Of a stretch of DNA of 64,000 nucleotides, positions 48,160-61,279 are shown piece after piece. The DNA is from Brugia malayi. Its lineage: Eukaryota; Nematoda; Chromadorea; Rhabditida; Onchocercidae. A model generated the notes under the pieces. It saw nothing but the letters and a program-made list of their open reading frames with translations. It was not told the DNA's origin and did no database searches. The number at the start of each line of letters is the position of its first letter. Position 1 is the stretch's first letter. The translations under genes and the position numbers were made by a program. Location: the NCBI RefSeq assembly GCF_000002995.4, contig NW_025062479.1:24358221-24422220 (forward strand), read 5' to 3'.

Positions 48160-49035
48160 TTAATTTTAGATAAATTTCAAAAAAAAAAAAAAATTATTTT
48201 TTTTTTTTTCAAAATGAATTTTAATTTGTCACAATCGTTTTTAAAAATGAAACAATTTAGATCGTTTACTAAAAATTTTTTAATTAAAAATTGCTCAAAT
48301 GTTTCAAAATTTTTTTTTTTTTTCATTACTTTTAAATTTCATAAAATTCACAAATATTTACATTTTGCAAAATGTTTAGTCTAGTTTATATAATAAAAAT
48401 AGGAAATTAATAATTAAAAAGTAATAATACATTTAATTATAATTTTACTTTGATGAAAAAAATTTTTCATTTTGTCACATTTTTTTTTTTTTTGTTTACA
48501 CTCAAAACTTTTGCATGTTGCAAACATTTTAGGCGCATTTATGCAATAATATATTTTTTTTAAATATATTCCATTAAATTTCATTAATTTTAGGTTATAT
48601 CAAAATTGAAATTTATAAAAATTAAAATTTTTTATTATCACTTCTTCAATAATCTGTAAATATTATGTATTTATACAGTTCTTTCTTTCGATATATTCCA
48701 TTAAATTTCATTAATTTTAGGTTATATCAAAATTGAAATTTAAAAAAATTTAAATTTTTTCAATATCTCTTTTTCTAATAATTACTAAATATTCTGAATT
48801 TAAACAGTCTCATAGAATTAAAAACGAAAAAGAAAACTAATCAAATCAAATTTGTTAATTAATTTATTTGTAAATTAAAAAAAATTGCTAATTAAATTTG
48901 TTTTTTGATAAATTAAATTAAAACATATAAGCATACTTCAATTCCGGAATTCAATTATTTCAATCGATTTCAATGATCAAATTTATTGATTATCATTTCT
49001 GATAATATTTTCAATGTATGTTTTCACTTTTGGCT

Positions 49036-49067
<32 letters not shown>

Positions 49068-50698
49068 CAAATTTAAAAGCATTTATTGATAACATCATAT
49101 CATTTTATTTATCATAAATAAAACATAAGCAAATGCTAAATATCATAACGAACAAATTTTGTCACAAATTAAAACAAAAAAAATAAATAAAATAAAATAA
49201 AATCGTAGATTGCAAAAAATAAATAAATAAATAAATAAATAATAAAAATAATAAAATGCAATATTTAGGAGCAATAATAAAATGATACAGCACTGGTATG
49301 AATGTATTTAGGAATGATAATTTTAACATTTAATAATTTCAATTAACAAATAAATTTAATGAAATTAAAAAATTTAATACAAAAAAAAAAATTATTTTAA
49401 TAACTTTTAAATTAGAAACGATTTAAAAAAAAAAAGAAAGTTAAAATTAAATAAGCAAAAAAAAAAAAATATTTTTCGTTTTTAAAGAATTAATTTTGAA
49501 AAAAAAAAACATTTAAAATAAGCATAAAATAAAATTTGCCTATTTCAATAAATGGCAATTATTGAATGAAAAGAAAAAATCAAATTCAAAATTTTAAATC
49601 AAACAATTTTGTTATTTGATAAATAAATTTAATGAAAGTGAATAATAATTATATGCTCTAATGATATCATCAAATTTTAAAAATTAAAAAATAAAAATAG
49701 CAAAAATTAATTTTAACTTATATTCATGTACTTTTTACTTTTTTAAACTTTTTTAAAACTTTTTTTTTTTTTTTCTACTTTATATTCAATTTTATGATTC
49801 ATTTCATATTCCTTTTTCAATTTTTTTTTTTCTAATATATTTTAAGATTTTATAGATTTTTTTTTTTTTTTTTGTAAAAATAGTGAAATAATTATGATAA
49901 CAAAATGATAAGCAAATTATTATCACTGTATTAATGTGGCAGTATTAATTAACATATATCGATAAATTTATCTTATCATTGAATTCTTTTTTCTATCATT
50001 TAATTATATTTTATTTGCAGGAAAAGTAGGAAATTTTTTAATTTAACAAATTTATAATTTGTTTTTTTTTTTTTTTTAATTTCAAAATTTCAATTTTTAT
50101 TTTTTTTATGAATCCATCTTTTAACAATTTAAAATTTAAACTAAATCAAAAAAAAAAAGGATAATAATAATAAAATAAAATAATTGTAGAATGAATATAT
50201 TATTGCTTTTTTTTTCTCCAATTTTATCAATTTAAATCTTATCACTTAATTGATAATCACTCAAAATATAATTTGGTTTTCTTTTAATTTTAAAATTTTA
50301 AATTTTATTTTTTTTCCATAAACCTATCTTTTAACAATTTAAAATTTAAACTAAATCATTAATTGTAGAATGAATATATTATTGCTTTTTTTTTCTCCAA
50401 TTTTATCAATTTAAATCTTATCACTTAATTGATAATCACTCAAAATGAATAATTGAAATTAATTCAAAATTTCTCCATTTAAAATAAATGAAACAAAGTT
50501 AAAAGGAAAGAAAAAAAAAACATCAAATATTGATAATTTTATTTAATTAATGAAAATTTTACCTGATTAATGATAATTTCTAATTTATAATTTATTTGCT
50601 AAATATTTCATTTTCAAAAAAAACAAATTTCAAATTATCATTTTATTTATCACACATCTCATCATGATTATTTCTTAGTCGAAGTGATATAAGAAAAT
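48160..50698. other. Gene-free interval between two convergent genes
   Basis: Separates the three-finger gene (+) from the GPCR gene (-), tail to tail. It has no coding exon. It contains a two-copy repeat (ATTCCATTAAATTTCATTAA plus TTTTAGGTTATATC at about 48568 and 48694) and another two-copy repeat (GAATGAATATATTATTGCTT at about 50190 and 50368). The remainder is AT-rich low-complexity sequence. Confidence 0.65.
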
Positions 50699-53600
50699 TT
50701 AACATTGTAAACGATATTGTGGTAGAATGATGACTGTTAATAATGGATTCAAAATCTGAAAAAAAAAATGATAAAACAAATTAAACTGATAAATATTGTA
50801 AACCTACTGATAACGTATTTAATAAAATTTAAAATTTAAATTAAATTAAATTTAAATGTCATTTATCATTTAAGAGAGGATAATATTTTAATATAGTGTA
50901 AAACTGTTTGATAATTATAATAAACATTTTATTGAAATCTTTAAAATTGTTTTAAATTTTAAAAAAGACTAAAGTTTTAAAAATATTTTAATTAACTGTT
51001 AATTATATTGATAAATTACTTGTTGTTTAGGAAAAGATAATATTTTAATATGATGTAAATCTGCTTGATAATTATAACAAATATTTTATTGAAATTTTTT
51101 AAACTATTTTAAATTTTTAAAAAATAAATACCTTTTTAAAATTGTTTTGATTAGCTGTGGTATATTGATTAATTAAACTGATTAATTAGTATATAATTAA
51201 GTTTAGTTGTTTTTTCTAATTATTTATTTCTTAATTATCTCATTAATTATGCAATAACGAATTTATATCCACCGTATAGTAGGTAATTTTAATATAATAT
51301 AAGCCTGTTTGATGATTATAATAAATATTTAATTAAAATTTTTTAAACTATTTTAAATTTTTAAAAAATATTTTAACCTTTTTAAATTGTTTTGATTAGC
51401 ATATAATTAAAACATTTAATTGTTTCAAATAATTAATTTAATTGATAATTTAGTATATAATTATTTATTTCTTAATTATCTCATTAATTATGCAATAACG
51501 AATTTATATCCACCGTATAGTAGGTAATTTTAATATAATATAAGCCTGTTTGATGATTATAATAAATATTTAATTAAAATTTTTTAAACTATTTTAAATT
51601 TTAAAAAAAAAATATAAACTTTTTTAAAATTGTTTTGATTAGCTATAGTATAATAACTAATTTGATTTGATAATTTAGTATATAAATAAATTTAATTATT
51701 TCAACTTTTTTATTACCAAATTATCACATTAATTATGCAATATCGGATTTAAATCCATCGCATAATACGTAATTTTAATATAATATAAGCCTGTTTGATG
51801 ATTACAATAAATATTTAATTAAAATTTAATTGAAATTTTTAAACTATTAATTGAAATTTGAAATTTTTTTTTAAGTTGAAATTTTTTAAACTATTTTAAA
51901 TTTTTTAAAAAAAAAAACTTCATAACTAATTTGATTTGATAATTTAGTATATAATTAAATTTAATTATTTCAACTTTTTCATTTACCAAAATTATCACAT
52001 TAATTATGCAATTACCGGATTTAAATCCATCGCATAGTAGGTAAGCACACTGATAAAGACACTACCGCATGTTCTTATCACTGTATCCTTATCAATGATT
52101 GTCCTGTACAGTGTCACCAAACGATATGGTGTTAGCGTTAAAATTGTGAAAAAAGTTGAAATAAAAATGAAATAAAATGTACGCATTCCAGATTTCATTG
52201 CATTATTTTTCTTGCATATACCATTTGCTGTGTATAATTTTTGCTCTAAAAAAAAAAAAAATTAATTTAATTTAATTAAAAAAAAAAAAAATTGATAATT
52301 ATAAATTAACAAATTGATTATTACAAAATTATCATTATCAATATGATAATTTGTACAAGTATAATTATAATATTATATTTATAACATTTGATCAAAACTT
52401 ATTTCTAATATTACTTTATTTTTTTTTTTTTTTTTAGATTTAAACAAAACTAACAATATTTAAACATTTAAAATGCTAAGATAAAAAATTGTTTAATAAA
52501 ATTTAAATTCAAAGATTAGAAAAAAATTGGAGTAAAAATTACGATGAAAATTTACATTTTAAAATTAACATTTTAACATATTCATTTTGTTTTTAATGAA
52601 ATTTTTAAAAAAAAAAATAAAATTGAATTTAAGCAAAAACATTAAATGTAATTAACTTTTAATCTTTAATTTCAAAAAAGTTATTCTCTGTAAAATTATT
52701 TAATAAGAATTAAAATAGATTCAAAATTTTTTAATTAAATTTTTAAAAAAAAAAATTTAAATTTAAACAAAAACATTAAATGTAATTAATTTTTAATCTT
52801 TAAAAAATTTCATTCAATAAATTATATTTTACAAAAAGTTTCTTTTTTTTTTTCTTTTTCATTTCAAATTAATATTTTGCATAATTAATTAGTAAATTAC
52901 CTTCAGCAATTTGTTTCCTATGAATGCTAACAATGTGTAATAAATAGAGCGCAACCATAAACGATGATAAAGCCGGAAAAGCGGAAACAAAAAACGTAAA
53001 AAATAAATACATTAATGGACCGTAACGACTATTATCGGTGGTAAGTCGTTCACAATTGTAACGACAAATTAATGCTCGAGTATAAAATGCTAGGTAAATA
53101 AAGATGACACTAAGAAACCAGGTAGCAAATGCCATTAAATATGCACGATTTCGTGTCACCAATTCTGAGTACCTAAAATTATTTTATAAATTACAAAAAA
53201 AAAAAAGTGGAAAAATGGAAAAGAAAAAAAAAAAAAAAAAAAACATGTCACCAATTCTGAATACACTTAAAATAATTTCTGAGTACCATAAACTATTCTG
53301 AGTGCCCTAAAATAATTTCTGAACATCCTAAAATAATTTCTAAATACTATAAAATATTCTGAGTACCTTACCATAATATATTCTGAATACTTTAAAATAA
53401 TTTCATAAATTATAAAGAAATTAAAAAAAAAAAAGTCTCATTAATTCTGAATACCTTAAAATAATTTCTGAGTACCATAAACTATTCTGATTGCCCTAAA
53501 ATAATTTCTGAGTACCCTAAAATAATTTCTAAATACTATAAAATATTCTGAGTACCTTAAAATAATTTCAAGAACTACAATAAGAATGAAAAAAAAAGAC

Positions 53601-56176
53601 GTGTCACCAATTCTGAATACCTTAAAATAATTTCTGAGTACCTTAATATATTCTGAATACTTTAAAATAATTTCATAAATTATAAAAAAATTAAAAAAAA
53701 AAAAGTCTCATTAATTCTGAATACCTTAAAATAATTTCTGAGTACCATAAACTATTCTGAGTGCCCTAAAATAATTTCTGAGTACCATAAAATAATTTCT
53801 GAGTACCCTAAAATAATTTCTGAATACCCTAAAATAATTTCTGAATATCCTAAAATAATTTCTGAGTACCATAAACTATTCTGAGTGCCCTAAAATAATT
53901 TCTGAGTACCATAAACTATTCTGAGTGCCCTAAAATAATTTCTGAATATCTTAAAATAATTTCATGCATTAAAAAAAAAAAAAATAGTGTCAAAAAATAT
54001 ATGTTTAATGTAAAACTTAAATAATTAAACCTATAAAGAAATGAAAAAAAAAAAATTTCAAAATTTATTTGATGTAATACTTAAATAATTAAACTAACGA
54101 TTAAAAAAATAATTGTAATTATGCAATCAAAAAAATACTTTAGATATGTATACTAAAATTAGGTTTGTTTTTTTAATCAAATTTTTTCATTTTAAAAGTT
54201 CAATTTTTCAATTCAGTAATGTTAAGTAAACAATTTCTCTTGCTTAATTATAACTAATGATTTGCAGATTAACTTTTAATAATTACTTCAAACTTTTAAT
54301 GATAACTTTAAAAATCGTTCCAATTAAGTACTAAATAAATATTTGTTATTGTTATTAAATATATTTATTAATTTCTTAAAACTAGAACGATTACTTATTA
54401 AAGTTATTAAAAAAAAAAATTACTTATTAAATTATTAAAAAAAAAGAAATATTTGTTAAATAACAGTTAAAATAATTATTTCACAAAAATTAATTTTTAA
54501 TTGAAACAAATTTTCATTTTAGATTGAATAATTAATTTCACATTTTTAATTTAATTTCAAAAAAAAAAAAAACAAAACAAAACCTTAAAGGAAATTTGAA
54601 AAAATTAGCTTTTCAAGATTTAAAAGCACCAAATTTAATCCGGAAACAGAAGTACCAAGCCAAAGAAGGAAATGCATCATTAAATTAATATGATATGGAA
54701 ATTGTAATTTAATCGTATCAATATCAATTAAAAATTCCATTGGTAATGCAATACCTGAAATTATGCAACAAAAAAACAAACAAACAAATAAACAAACAAA
54801 CAAATTGACAAAAAAAAAAAAAAAAAAAAAATTTTCAAATTTATTACTATTAAAATTAAAAAAATCAGAAAGAATTATTAAAAATTAAAATTATTATTAC
54901 TATTAATTATTAAAAAATAAATTATAAATTATTATTATTAATTATCAAAAAAATTAAAAAAAAAAGGATTTTTTTTATCAAAAAAATTAAGATTAAATTT
55001 TGATTAAATAAATAATTGATAAAATTTTTGTTTTCCTGATAAATTTTTAATTAGAAATGAAGAAATTAAAATTAAAAAAAAAAAAATTTTTTTTTTTTTT
55101 TTTACTTACCTGTTAATAAAAGATCAGCTAAAGTCATATTGAATAAAAAAATATGCATGCAGCATTCACTTGCATGTTTACGAATGTATCGTAATGCATT
55201 AATGATAACGATCACTTGAAGTGATACTGATAAGAAGCACATCACAAATAATACATGCATAATAATTGCATTAGCATTTGTTATTGTTATCTCATTAACC
55301 ACCTGATAGAAAACTTTATTAATTCATTAATTATTAATTTAAAATTTAAATTTTTAAGTTTTTTTAAAGTTTAAAATTTGCTCAAATAATATATGTATTC
55401 ATTTTTAATCATAATTTTTCTTATCATTTCATTTCCTTTTTAAATTGAAATTAATTTTTATAATCGTTTTTTTTTTTTTTTTTTTTTGTGTTTGATTTAA
55501 TTGACATTAATATTTTAAGTTATTTTGAAGTAAAACAATAAGATAAAATTTTATGAATGAATAAATTTAATTTAGTTATAGGAAAAGAATTGCAGTACTG
55601 AGTGTAAAATAATATTTTAAATTTAATTTAATAATAGGAAAAGAATTGTGTACTGAATATAAAATAATATTTTAAATTTGATTTAATAGTAGAAAAGAAT
55701 TGTGTAAAATAATATTTTAAATTTAATTTAATAATAGAAAAGGAATTGTAATGCTGAATATAAAATAATATTTTAAATTTAATTTAATAATAGGAAAAGA
55801 ATTGTAATACTGAATATAAGGTAATACTATTAAAAAAGTAACTATTATTGATAAGCAATGATTAAAAATGCATTAAAATTAGGTCAAAATGTTAAATTAA
55901 AATTTTTATTTGTAATTTTTAACTTTTACTATAAATCGTTTATTGATGATTTTTTTTTTTCTTAATTATTTGAAAATTAAAAATAAGAGATCAATAAAAG
56001 TATGTTTTAATTTATCAAAATGAAATTTAATAATTTAAGTAAAAATTATCTCATGAAATTCTTCCTGTATAACTTATCAGTACTACTGATGATAAGTTTG
56101 AAAAAAATAAAAAATTTTAACTTACTTCAGATTCAATACATTGTTTAAGAGCAGCATTAGTATTATTGCCAGACAT
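50699..56176 (-). CDS. Class A (rhodopsin-like) G-protein-coupled receptor, with a 1-nt frameshift in exon 3
   Basis: Exons on the minus strand: 56176-56126 (MSGNNTNAALKQCIESE), 55302-55110, 54754-54584, 53172-52901, 52245-52016, 50755-50699; about 324 residues. TM1 is IIMHVLFVMCFLSVSLQVIV; TM2 holds NMTLADLLL (Asp2.50). TM3 ends LNLEKLIF at the DRY position. TM4 contains ATWFLSVIFIYLAF and TM5 LMYLFFTFFVSAFPALSSF. TM6 follows MKSGMRTFYFIF. TM7 is joined across an intron as MDLNP|ILNPLLTVI, giving the N-x3-NP spacing. The tail is short (LPQYRLQC). The N-glycosylation site NNT is in the N terminus. Exon 3 is one base short: LEKLIF is followed by a T6 run, after which FPLR|Y resumes in another frame at a good AAG|GT donor. 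One more T restores the reading. The ligand is unknown; the sequence suggests a nematode orphan or peptide receptor. Confidence 0.83.
50870..52009 (-). repeat. About 240-bp tandem units in GPCR intron 5, carrying the exon 5 end
   Basis: Read on the minus strand, the exon 5 end TACTATGCGATGGATTTAAA-TCCG|GTAATTGCATAA recurs near 51772-51734, 51530-51490 and 51292-51252. Donors are changed: TCCGATATTG in the nearest copy, TTCGTTATTG in the other two. The unit also contains (plus strand) TAATATAATATAAGCCTGTT and TTTTTTAAACTATTTTAAAT; weaker copies of that part lie at about 50880 and 51035. Confidence 0.9.
53176..53965 (-). repeat. Short-unit array in GPCR intron 3 derived from the exon 4 acceptor region
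   Basis: The exon 4 start reads, on the plus strand, GTCACCAATTCTGAGTACCT plus AAAATTATTTTATAAATTAC. The array repeats CTGAGTACCCTAAAATAATT many times with ATACC, GTGCC and ATATCC variants, in higher-order blocks that each restart with TCACCAATTCTGAATAC or TCATTAATTCTGAATACC after a poly-A run (about 53246, 53428, 53603, 53707). Copies of the acceptor (minus strand TTAG|GTAC or TTAAGGTA) are common. Confidence 0.9.
55570..55830 (-). repeat. Tandem units of about 55-60 bp in GPCR intron 1
   Basis: TAATAGGAAAAGAATTGTAA plus TACTGAATATAAAATAATAT plus TTTAAATTTAATT occurs about five times with small indels. Unlike the other arrays it does not visibly include an exon edge. Confidence 0.85.
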
Positions 56177-56830
56177 ATTTTTTATCAGTTGTTAATAATT
56201 ATCATTATTTGCTATACCAAATTGTCATTTGTTATGATATGATAACGGGTAATCATCTTATCAATCGTTGATATCGCTATCATTGATATAAACTAAAAAA
56301 TAAGCAACAGATTGAGAAAATGATAATGATAAGATAATGATAATTCATGAAACACGACAGACATATTTTTATCACTTGTTAATAATTATCATTATTTGCT
56401 ATACCAAATTGTCATTTGTTATGATATGATAACGGTAATCATCTTATCAATCGTTGATATCGCTATCAGAATGATAACGATAAGATAATGATAATCATTG
56501 ATGTAAACTAAAATAAGCAATAGACTGAGAAAATGATAACGATAAGATAATGATAATCATTGATGTAAACTAAAATAAGCAATAGACTGAGAAAATGATA
56601 ACGATAAGATAATGATAATCATTGATGTAAACTAAAATAAGCAATAGACTGAGAAAATGATAACGATAAGATAATGATAATCATTGATGTAAACTAAAAT
56701 GAGTAGTAAATTAGGCAAATGATAATGGTAACGATAATGATAAGATAATGATAATCATTGATATAAGCTAAAATGAAAGCAATAGACGGGGCAATTGATA
56801 AAACTAATGATAAGACAATGATAATTCATG
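56172..56830 (-). repeat. Repeats at and upstream of the GPCR start codon
   Basis: 56172-56286 (start codon complement GACAT, then TATCAGTTGTTAATAATTAT to GATATCGCTATC) is duplicated at about 56359-56469, including GACAT, so the ATG and 5' leader exist twice. Behind it lie about six units of 62 bp with GATAACGATAAGATAATGAT plus AATCATTGATGTAAACTAAA, the first four almost identical. Confidence 0.9.
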
Positions 56831-58802
56831 ATAAATGTTACAAATCTATCAGTACTTAAATAAACCACAAAAAAAGTTTTTAAAATTAATTTTTTGAAAT
56901 TTTTCTTTGGTTAGCTTATCATCATCAGTTTTTTTTTTTTTTTTGTGATAAGTTTGAAGAAAAAAAAATTTTTTTTTTTTAAATTTTGAATGAATGTAAT
57001 TTTATCAATTTAAAAAATGAAATTGGACGGAAATAAATTGTCGTTTCATTTTTTTTTTTTTTTTTTTTGCAAAATTAAATATGAAATTTTGAAAATAAAT
57101 TATAGCAAAAAATATTGTAAACATTTGTTTATATCAAATGAATTTCGTTTTTTTTTTTTTTTTTCCAAATTATTATTAAAAGAAGCTATTTGTTTAGAGA
57201 GAAAGAGAGAGGGAGAGGAAGAGAAAAAGAGAGAGAGAGAGAGAAATTTTTAACAATAAAATTTAATTCAATTTTTTCTCTTTTATCTTATTTTTCGAAA
57301 CAAAAATAAAAATAAAAAAAACGTTTGGATTTATTTGCTTGTAACTAAAATAGGTAAAACTAAAGATTACTTCAAAAAAAAAAAAAAAAATTTAAAAATA
57401 GATTTCAATAATTGATTTCTTCCTTCTCTCTCTCTTTCTTTCTTTTCTCTCTCCCTGTCTCTCTCTCTCTCTCTCTCGTACATTCCATACGAATAAATTA
57501 TTTGTTTATAATGAAATAATTTCCATTTTCTATTTTCTTTTTTTTATTTTTTCCACTCAAAAATTCAATAGCAAATAAGGAAGTATTACTATAATTAATA
57601 TTGAAAAATTCATTTAAATTTTAAAAAACGAAGAAAACAAAAAAACTTATTTTTCTCTTAAAAAAAAAAAAAATTGTGGGAAAGTAAAAAGTAATTAAAA
57701 TTTACTAAAGTAATAGTTCCATTTTTCCATTTTTTTCCTCTCTCTCTCTCTCTCTCTCTTCTCTCTATCTCTCCCTCTCTTTGTTTTTCTAATAAAATTA
57801 AAAATAAAATTTCACATACAAAAAATAAAAAAAACACAATGAATTTAATAAATCTTTAAAAATTTAAATTAAAATAAAATAATTGAAATGAAAAAATTGA
57901 GAAAATGGAAAATGAGAATAATTGTTGTAAATAAGAAATGGAAATTAAATGATAACAAATAATTAATTAAAAATTTTAAAGGTTTTTTTTTTTTTCCTTT
58001 TCCTAGGCAAAATTTGTAAACAATAAATAATATAACTATAAAATAAAATATTTATTAAATTTTTATTGATTATTTAGAAAATTGAAATTTTTTTTTTTAA
58101 AAAAAGCAAATATATACGAATAAAAATTAAATATAAAATTGTAATAATATTATAAACACACTAAGTTTTTTTTTTTTTGCTTTTCATTTTTAATTAAAAA
58201 TAATTTTTTTTTTTTTGTTAGAAAAAAATTAAATTGAATTTTTAAATTTATGAATATTATTAAAATGAAAAAAAAAAAGCAATAAATTATAGAACTAAAA
58301 AAAATAATGATAATGATAATAACTGGAAATAACAAAAATAAATAAATAAATAATAAAAAACTAATTAATTTTTTATTAAACTAAAAATAATTAAGGTAAA
58401 GCTATGTGATAATAAATAAATTAATGAAATAAACAGAGAAGAAAAGTGTATTTAATTTATTTTATTTTTTTTTTTTGGTAAAAAATTTGTTTTTCTTTTT
58501 ATTTATTAATTTTGTTTTGTTAGCTATTTGTTTACTTATTTATTTGCTTTTCTTCATACTATCAAAATACGTAGACTTTTTATTGAATTTATGATCGTTT
58601 CTTTAACATTTCCCACGAGCAAAAGAACTAATTTGTCGCATAAATAAAATAAATTAGAGTTGTTTACATTTTTGTGGACGAAAATGTTTTTAAAATTTAA
58701 CAAACAACACAAAATGTAACTTTTTCCTTACTTTAATAACAATTTAATTTAAGTAAAATTTACTCTTTCATTTTATTTGAGGAAAAAGTTTTGTTAAAAT
58801 AT

Positions 58803-59530
58803 TATCATAATTGTCTTATCACACTGTTATCAATTATCATCATTAATTAATCAAATTCAAATAACACATTCTATCATTGATCCAATTAATCATTTCCTAT
58901 TATTAGTTCATATTTTTAATGAATTCATATAAAATTAAACATTACATGCTAATTTGAAATTACTGATATGATTATTTCATATCAGCAAAATATTATCATA
59001 CTGTTATTAATTATCAATTAACAATTAATTAAATTCGAATGACATATTTGTCACTCATCCAGTTAATCATTTCCTATTATTAGTTCATATTTTTTAAAAT
59101 GAATTCATTTTAAATAAAAAATGAAAAAAAAAAAATTGTACGCTAATTTGAAATTACTAATATAATTATCTCATATTATCATACTTTTCTTATCATATCT
59201 TTATTAATTATCAATTATCAGTTAATTAAATTCTGTCATTGATCCAATTAATCATTTCCTATTATTAGTTTATATTTTTTAAAATGAATTCATATAAACT
59301 AAAAAATTATATGCTAATTTGAAATTACTAATATAATTATCTCATATTATCATACTTTTCTTATCATATCTTTATTAATTATCAATTATCAGTTAATTAA
59401 ATTCTGTCATTGATCCAATTAATCATTCCCTATTATTAGTTTATATTTTTTAAAATGACTTCATATAAACTAAAAAATTATATGCTAATTTGAAATTACT
59501 GATATAATTATCTCATATCAGCTAATCATT
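58803..59530. repeat. Four imperfect tandem units of 171-184 bp
   Basis: CCAATTAATCATTTCCTATT recurs with small changes at about 58882, 59059, 59243 and 59414. Units share TATTAGTTCATATTTTT, TATGCTAATTTGAAATTACT and TTATTAATTATCAATTA. The third and fourth are the most alike. Confidence 0.88.
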
Positions 59531-60414
59531 TATCAAATTGATAATTTATTTCTAAAAAAAAATTTTTTTTCCTTTTTTTGCATTAATAAAATCAATTAAA
59601 TTTATTTTGCATAACGAATAATTAGTTTAATTTTACAGAGAGCAAAATTAAAGAGAGAAAAATAAAAAAAGTGAAATAAACGATTTCAAATTGTTAAAGT
59701 ATTTCAGAGAGAGAAAATTTTTTCACTTATTTTTTTCATTCATTTTTAATATTTATCATTAATTATTGCAATTTGATAAAATAAAATTTAAATGAAAAAT
59801 GAAAAAAATTTTTTTTTTGCTTTTTTTTTTAAAAAAAAAAAAAAATAAAAAAAAAAAAATAGAAATAATATTAAATTTAAATTTAGCTTTTTTTTTTTTC
59901 AAAAAAATCACTCAACTAAATTGCTCATTTATTTTAAAATTTGTAAATTTAAATTTTCTTAAAAAAAAAAATTTTTTTTTTTTTATTTTCAAATTTTCAT
60001 TAAAAATTTATCAAAAAAACAGAAAGAAAGAGAGAGAGAGAGAGAGGGAGGGAGAGAGAAAATTATGGATACATTTTTTCATAAAATCATTGCTTAAAAG
60101 TAATTATTACCTATTGTTAAGAGTATATTACCTTAGCTAATGATTACTTTATTCAAATAGCAAAAAAAAAAAAATTTTTTTTTTTTTTATTTAATTTTTA
60201 AATAGAAATTTAATAAATATTTTTGATGTAAAAAAAAAAATGATTGTAGTGTATAAATGGAATGAATAAATGCTATTTATTGATGTTTTTTTTTTTTTTT
60301 TTTTCCATATAATAATTTCATTTGGAAGGAATTTCCAATTTTAGAATCGTTAAGTATAAATTTTCAAAAGTAAAAACGAACAAATTTAATTTTCGAAATT
60401 AGAATTATCAACTA

Positions 60415-60775
60415 AAATTTTATATAGTTCAAATTATTTATTATATGCAAGTAAAAATTTGAGAATAAAAATATAAAAAATATCAAAAAAAATTTATTTT
60501 TCACTATTAATTTGAAATGCTGATTAGATCTTATCAACTAATAATAATTTAATTAATTTTGCTTCTTTAATTTAACAAAAAAAAAAAAGAAAAAAAAATT
60601 TAATAATTTTTTCAAATCATTTATTATATGCAAGTAAAATTTGAGAATAAAAATATAAAAATTATCAAAAAAAATTTCTTTTTTTCGATATTAATTTATT
60701 TATTTTGAAATGCTAATTAGATATTATCACTAATAATAATTTAATTAATTTTGCTTATTTAGCTTAACAAAAAAA
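60415..60775. repeat. Two-copy tandem duplication of about 190 bp
   Basis: TTATTATATGCAAGTAAAA-TTTGAGAATAAAAATATAAA followed by AAATGCT-ATTAGAT-TTATCA and CTAATAATAATTTAATTAAT occurs at about 60438 and again at about 60621, with small indels. Confidence 0.85.
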
Positions 60776-61051
60776 AAATTTCAATAATTTTGAATATTTT
60801 CAAATTGCAATTTTTTATTTGTTATTATCTTATTAGAAATATAAAATAAAAATAATTAAAAAAATTATCATAATTAGAGTTTAAAAAAAAAAAACAAAAA
60901 GAAAAGTAAACTGACAATTTAACAATGATTTTTGTGATGGATGACAGTTATGACAGAATGAAGATAATTTTTTTTTTTTTTTTTTGCAAATTTAAACATA
61001 TCAACGAAAAAAATACTTTTATCTGATAATAACAAATAAAATAAAAGACGA

Positions 61052-61090
<39 letters not shown>

Positions 61091-61240
61091 AAGAAAGAGT
61101 TACAAATTCCGGAAAATTCATCAACAGTTGAGCAAATATGAATGATTTGTAAATTGATCCTATTGAAAATGTTTTTGCGTAAAAATTCCGAAATTTTAAA
61201 GTTTAACATAAAATTATAATCAACAATAAACATACAAAAT

Positions 61241-61279
<39 letters not shown>

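Noticed and set aside
53104..53301. Plus-strand frame of 65 codons over GPCR exon 4
   Set aside because: Antisense shadow of a well-supported minus-strand exon followed by poly-lysine from poly-A.
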